A DNA stretch of 64,000 bases, from NCBI GenBank assembly GCA_951813295.1, contig CATOTI010000001.1:1054001-1118000 (forward strand). The letters are read 5' to 3'. The notes under the pieces are model-generated. The model ran no database searches. It was not told the DNA's origin and saw nothing but the letters and a program-made list of their open reading frames with translations. This DNA is from an uncultured Pseudomonadales bacterium. Its GTDB lineage: Bacteria > Pseudomonadota > Gammaproteobacteria > Pseudomonadales > Azotimanducaceae. This document shows, in pieces, positions 62,892 through 64,000 of the stretch (positions within the stretch are counted from its first letter, which is position 1; every line of letters starts with the position of its first letter). A program made the position numbers and the translations under genes.

Positions 62892-63259
62892 TAGAGGAAA
62901 TCTGAAACATCGAACCGGATCTGGTCCGAGTATCGAAACCCGCGCTCGATTCGGTCAAAGAGCTCTTGAGAAACCGGATCGCGCTGAACGATTCGACCGT
63001 TCGCGATGCCTCGTTCAAGCACGGCAATTGGCTCGACTCGACTCATCCGATACTCAACGAAGCTACGCGAGGTAATGAACTCATGCTCGCCTGGTTCAAC
63101 AGTGCAGGTGATGTCATAGGTCCGCTTGCGAATAGTGCTAATAGACGCCAGCAGAGTCTGGTGGGGTGCGTTTGGCAGCGGGTCGGAGATCACGACAAAC
63201 AAATGCATCTTGTCGCCGCCAGTCGGCATCAAGAACGTATCGCGACACTTTAGAGTCAC
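62891..63259 (-). CDS. Putative toxin of a Panacea-type TA pair
   Basis: 122 residues ending RFDVSDFL. The N-terminus LKCRDTFLMPTGGDKMHLFVVISDPL and the later VEPGEHEFITSRSFVEYRMS recall PemK/MazF-like or other small barrel toxins, but I am not certain. Its start adjoins the stop of the Panacea gene (62891-63259 directly follows 63260), which is how Panacea antitoxins and their varied toxins are arranged. The IS end abuts right after its stop, so the 3' end may have been slightly altered. Confidence 0.5.
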   Translation of the reverse strand: MTLKCRDTFLMPTGGDKMHLFVVISDPLPNAPHQTLLASISTIRKRTYDITCTVEPGEHEFITSRSFVEYRMSRVEPIAVLERGIANGRIVQRDPVSQELFDRIERGFRYSDQIRFDVSDFL

Positions 63260-63823
63260 CTACAGAGCAGCAAAAACTCGATCAATTTCGCGCTGATCCT
63301 GGATAGCTCGCGCTTCCTCAACCGCCTCCTCCCGAGACCGTCCCAGCGCGACGAAGACATCGCGGTCATGGATAGGAAATGAAGATCCATCTGGATCGCG
63401 CCACTCAGCACAATGGGTGTGCGTGTAGTCGCTAAGTTCGAACGGGGACATCGCCGAGAACTGCGCCCATACCTCTTCCAAGACTTCAAAGTCCGCGTCC
63501 GATAGGTCTTCAAGATCGTCGCGCCGAAACTCATTCGAGCGCAATGACACGTAGTGGTCCTCCCGGTCGTGAATCCATCGCTCCCAGGCCTGACCGTCCT
63601 GCTTTCCCGCGAAACCGTTAGCCAGATTCAGCGTCATCGACGGGACGGGGCCGTGCGGCATGGACACCAATCGGTCGAATGTAATCGGGTAACCGTAGCG
63701 GTCCATGGACTCGCGATCGGAAAGGTAGATCAGCTTGATTAGGCGAAGCACGTTGATCCTGCTTCCTGCCTTCTCTGTGAAGAACGCCGCGACCTGAGCC
63801 GAGCGTTCTGCGCTGAACAGCAT
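63260..63823 (-). CDS. Panacea-domain (DUF4065/SocA-like) antitoxin
   Basis: 187 residues. INVLRLIKLIYLSDRESMDRYGYPITFDRLVSMPHGPVPS is the core of Panacea domains (K-L-I-Y-L-x-D-R ... G-x-P-I-x-x-x-x-x-x-x-x-x-x-G-P-V-x-S). The helical C-terminus has DLEDLSDADFEVLEEVWAQF. Panacea antitoxins neutralise unrelated toxins encoded next to them (PanAT hyperpromiscuous systems). ATG 63823 follows AGGAGACAACGC on the minus strand. Complete and probably functional. Confidence 0.82.
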   Translation of the reverse strand: MLFSAERSAQVAAFFTEKAGSRINVLRLIKLIYLSDRESMDRYGYPITFDRLVSMPHGPVPSMTLNLANGFAGKQDGQAWERWIHDREDHYVSLRSNEFRRDDLEDLSDADFEVLEEVWAQFSAMSPFELSDYTHTHCAEWRDPDGSSFPIHDRDVFVALGRSREEAVEEARAIQDQREIDRVFAAL

Positions 63824-63958
63824 GCGTTGTCTCCTATCTGCGCGCGAATCGTGCCATCAACGCAGCCCATATACCAATCCGCGATAGATTCCCCTGGGGA
63901 ATACAATTCCTTCCAACATTTCCGCGTTACCGGATCACGGCTGTGCCCTGGAGGTTAC

Positions 63959-64000
63959 ATGAGTTCGCTGGAGGTAACCAAGAGCGGGCCGCTCGTATCG
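63959..64000 (+). CDS. Start of a gene cut by the window edge
   Basis: ATG 63959 preceded by TGGAGG at 63948-63953. The 14 visible codons read MSSLEVTKSGPLVS. Too short to identify. Bases 63824-63958 are the shared divergent promoter region. Confidence 0.4.
   Translation, partial: MSSLEVTKSGPLVS

Overview
This 64-kb window looks like an accessory defence island of a GC-rich bacterium. The mix of families (YafO, TcmP/DUF5131, HigBA, Eco29kI R-M, DUF2924/serine recombinase, IS3/IS5/IS256/IS481) suggests a proteobacterium, possibly a gammaproteobacterium, but no rRNA, tRNA or housekeeping gene fixes the taxon. Almost every gene belongs to anti-phage defence, toxin-antitoxin (TA) or transposition, and many are truncated, frameshifted or fused at joints.

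Layout. 0-1.8 kb: YafO-type toxin and a broken IS256 transposase. 1.9-7.8 kb: compact type I-G (formerly I-U) CRISPR effector operon (cas3, csb3, csb1/cas7, csb2/cas5-cas6) with a four-repeat array and no adaptation genes. 7.3-10.8 kb (minus): an unrecognised gene, a sigma-70-like factor and the nuclease-domain tail of a lost helicase. 11.1-17.4 kb: a block with a DNA methyltransferase carrying an N-terminal ribbon-helix-helix-like segment, convergent with a PD-(D/E)XK nuclease/McrB-like AAA+ pair. The same block is repeated almost identically at 53.9-60.3 kb. 17.5-29.3 kb: TcmP/three-Cys pair, remnants of STAS-like, VapBC, type III res, DUF4143 ATPase and HsdM genes, a GHKL/STAS/membrane operon, a DUF1828-like pair, tape-measure and IS debris. 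29.4-32 kb: N-terminally truncated HsdR, then fragments of HsdR, a Cas3 HD domain and a serine recombinase. 32.3-34.5 kb: intact vsr-dcm-Eco29kI type II R-M operon. 36.2-39.9 kb: C5 methyltransferase plus MORC/MutL-type ATPase.

42.4-45.1 kb: overlapping four-gene operon of HigB-like toxin, HigA/ImmA peptidase, Nmad-like protein and zinc-ribbon protein. 46-46.6 kb: R-M controller protein with a truncated endonuclease. 47.8-49.8 kb: DUF2924 plus internally deleted serine recombinase. 51-52.9 kb: NERD-helicase. 60.3-64 kb: IS3, Panacea-domain and Cas1 fragments, then a complete Panacea TA-like pair.

The most striking structural signal is a short GCGCAA-type iterated motif at five sites (about 1684, 11095, 31967, 40251, 53924). 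At three of them a transposase or recombinase gene breaks off at the motif, and the CRISPR-Cas, the McrBC-like block (both copies) and the Eco29kI module each begin just to its right. This may be the end of an element that carries or captures defence cassettes. The sigma factor operon and the HigBA-Nmad-zinc-ribbon operon are the best candidates for undescribed systems.
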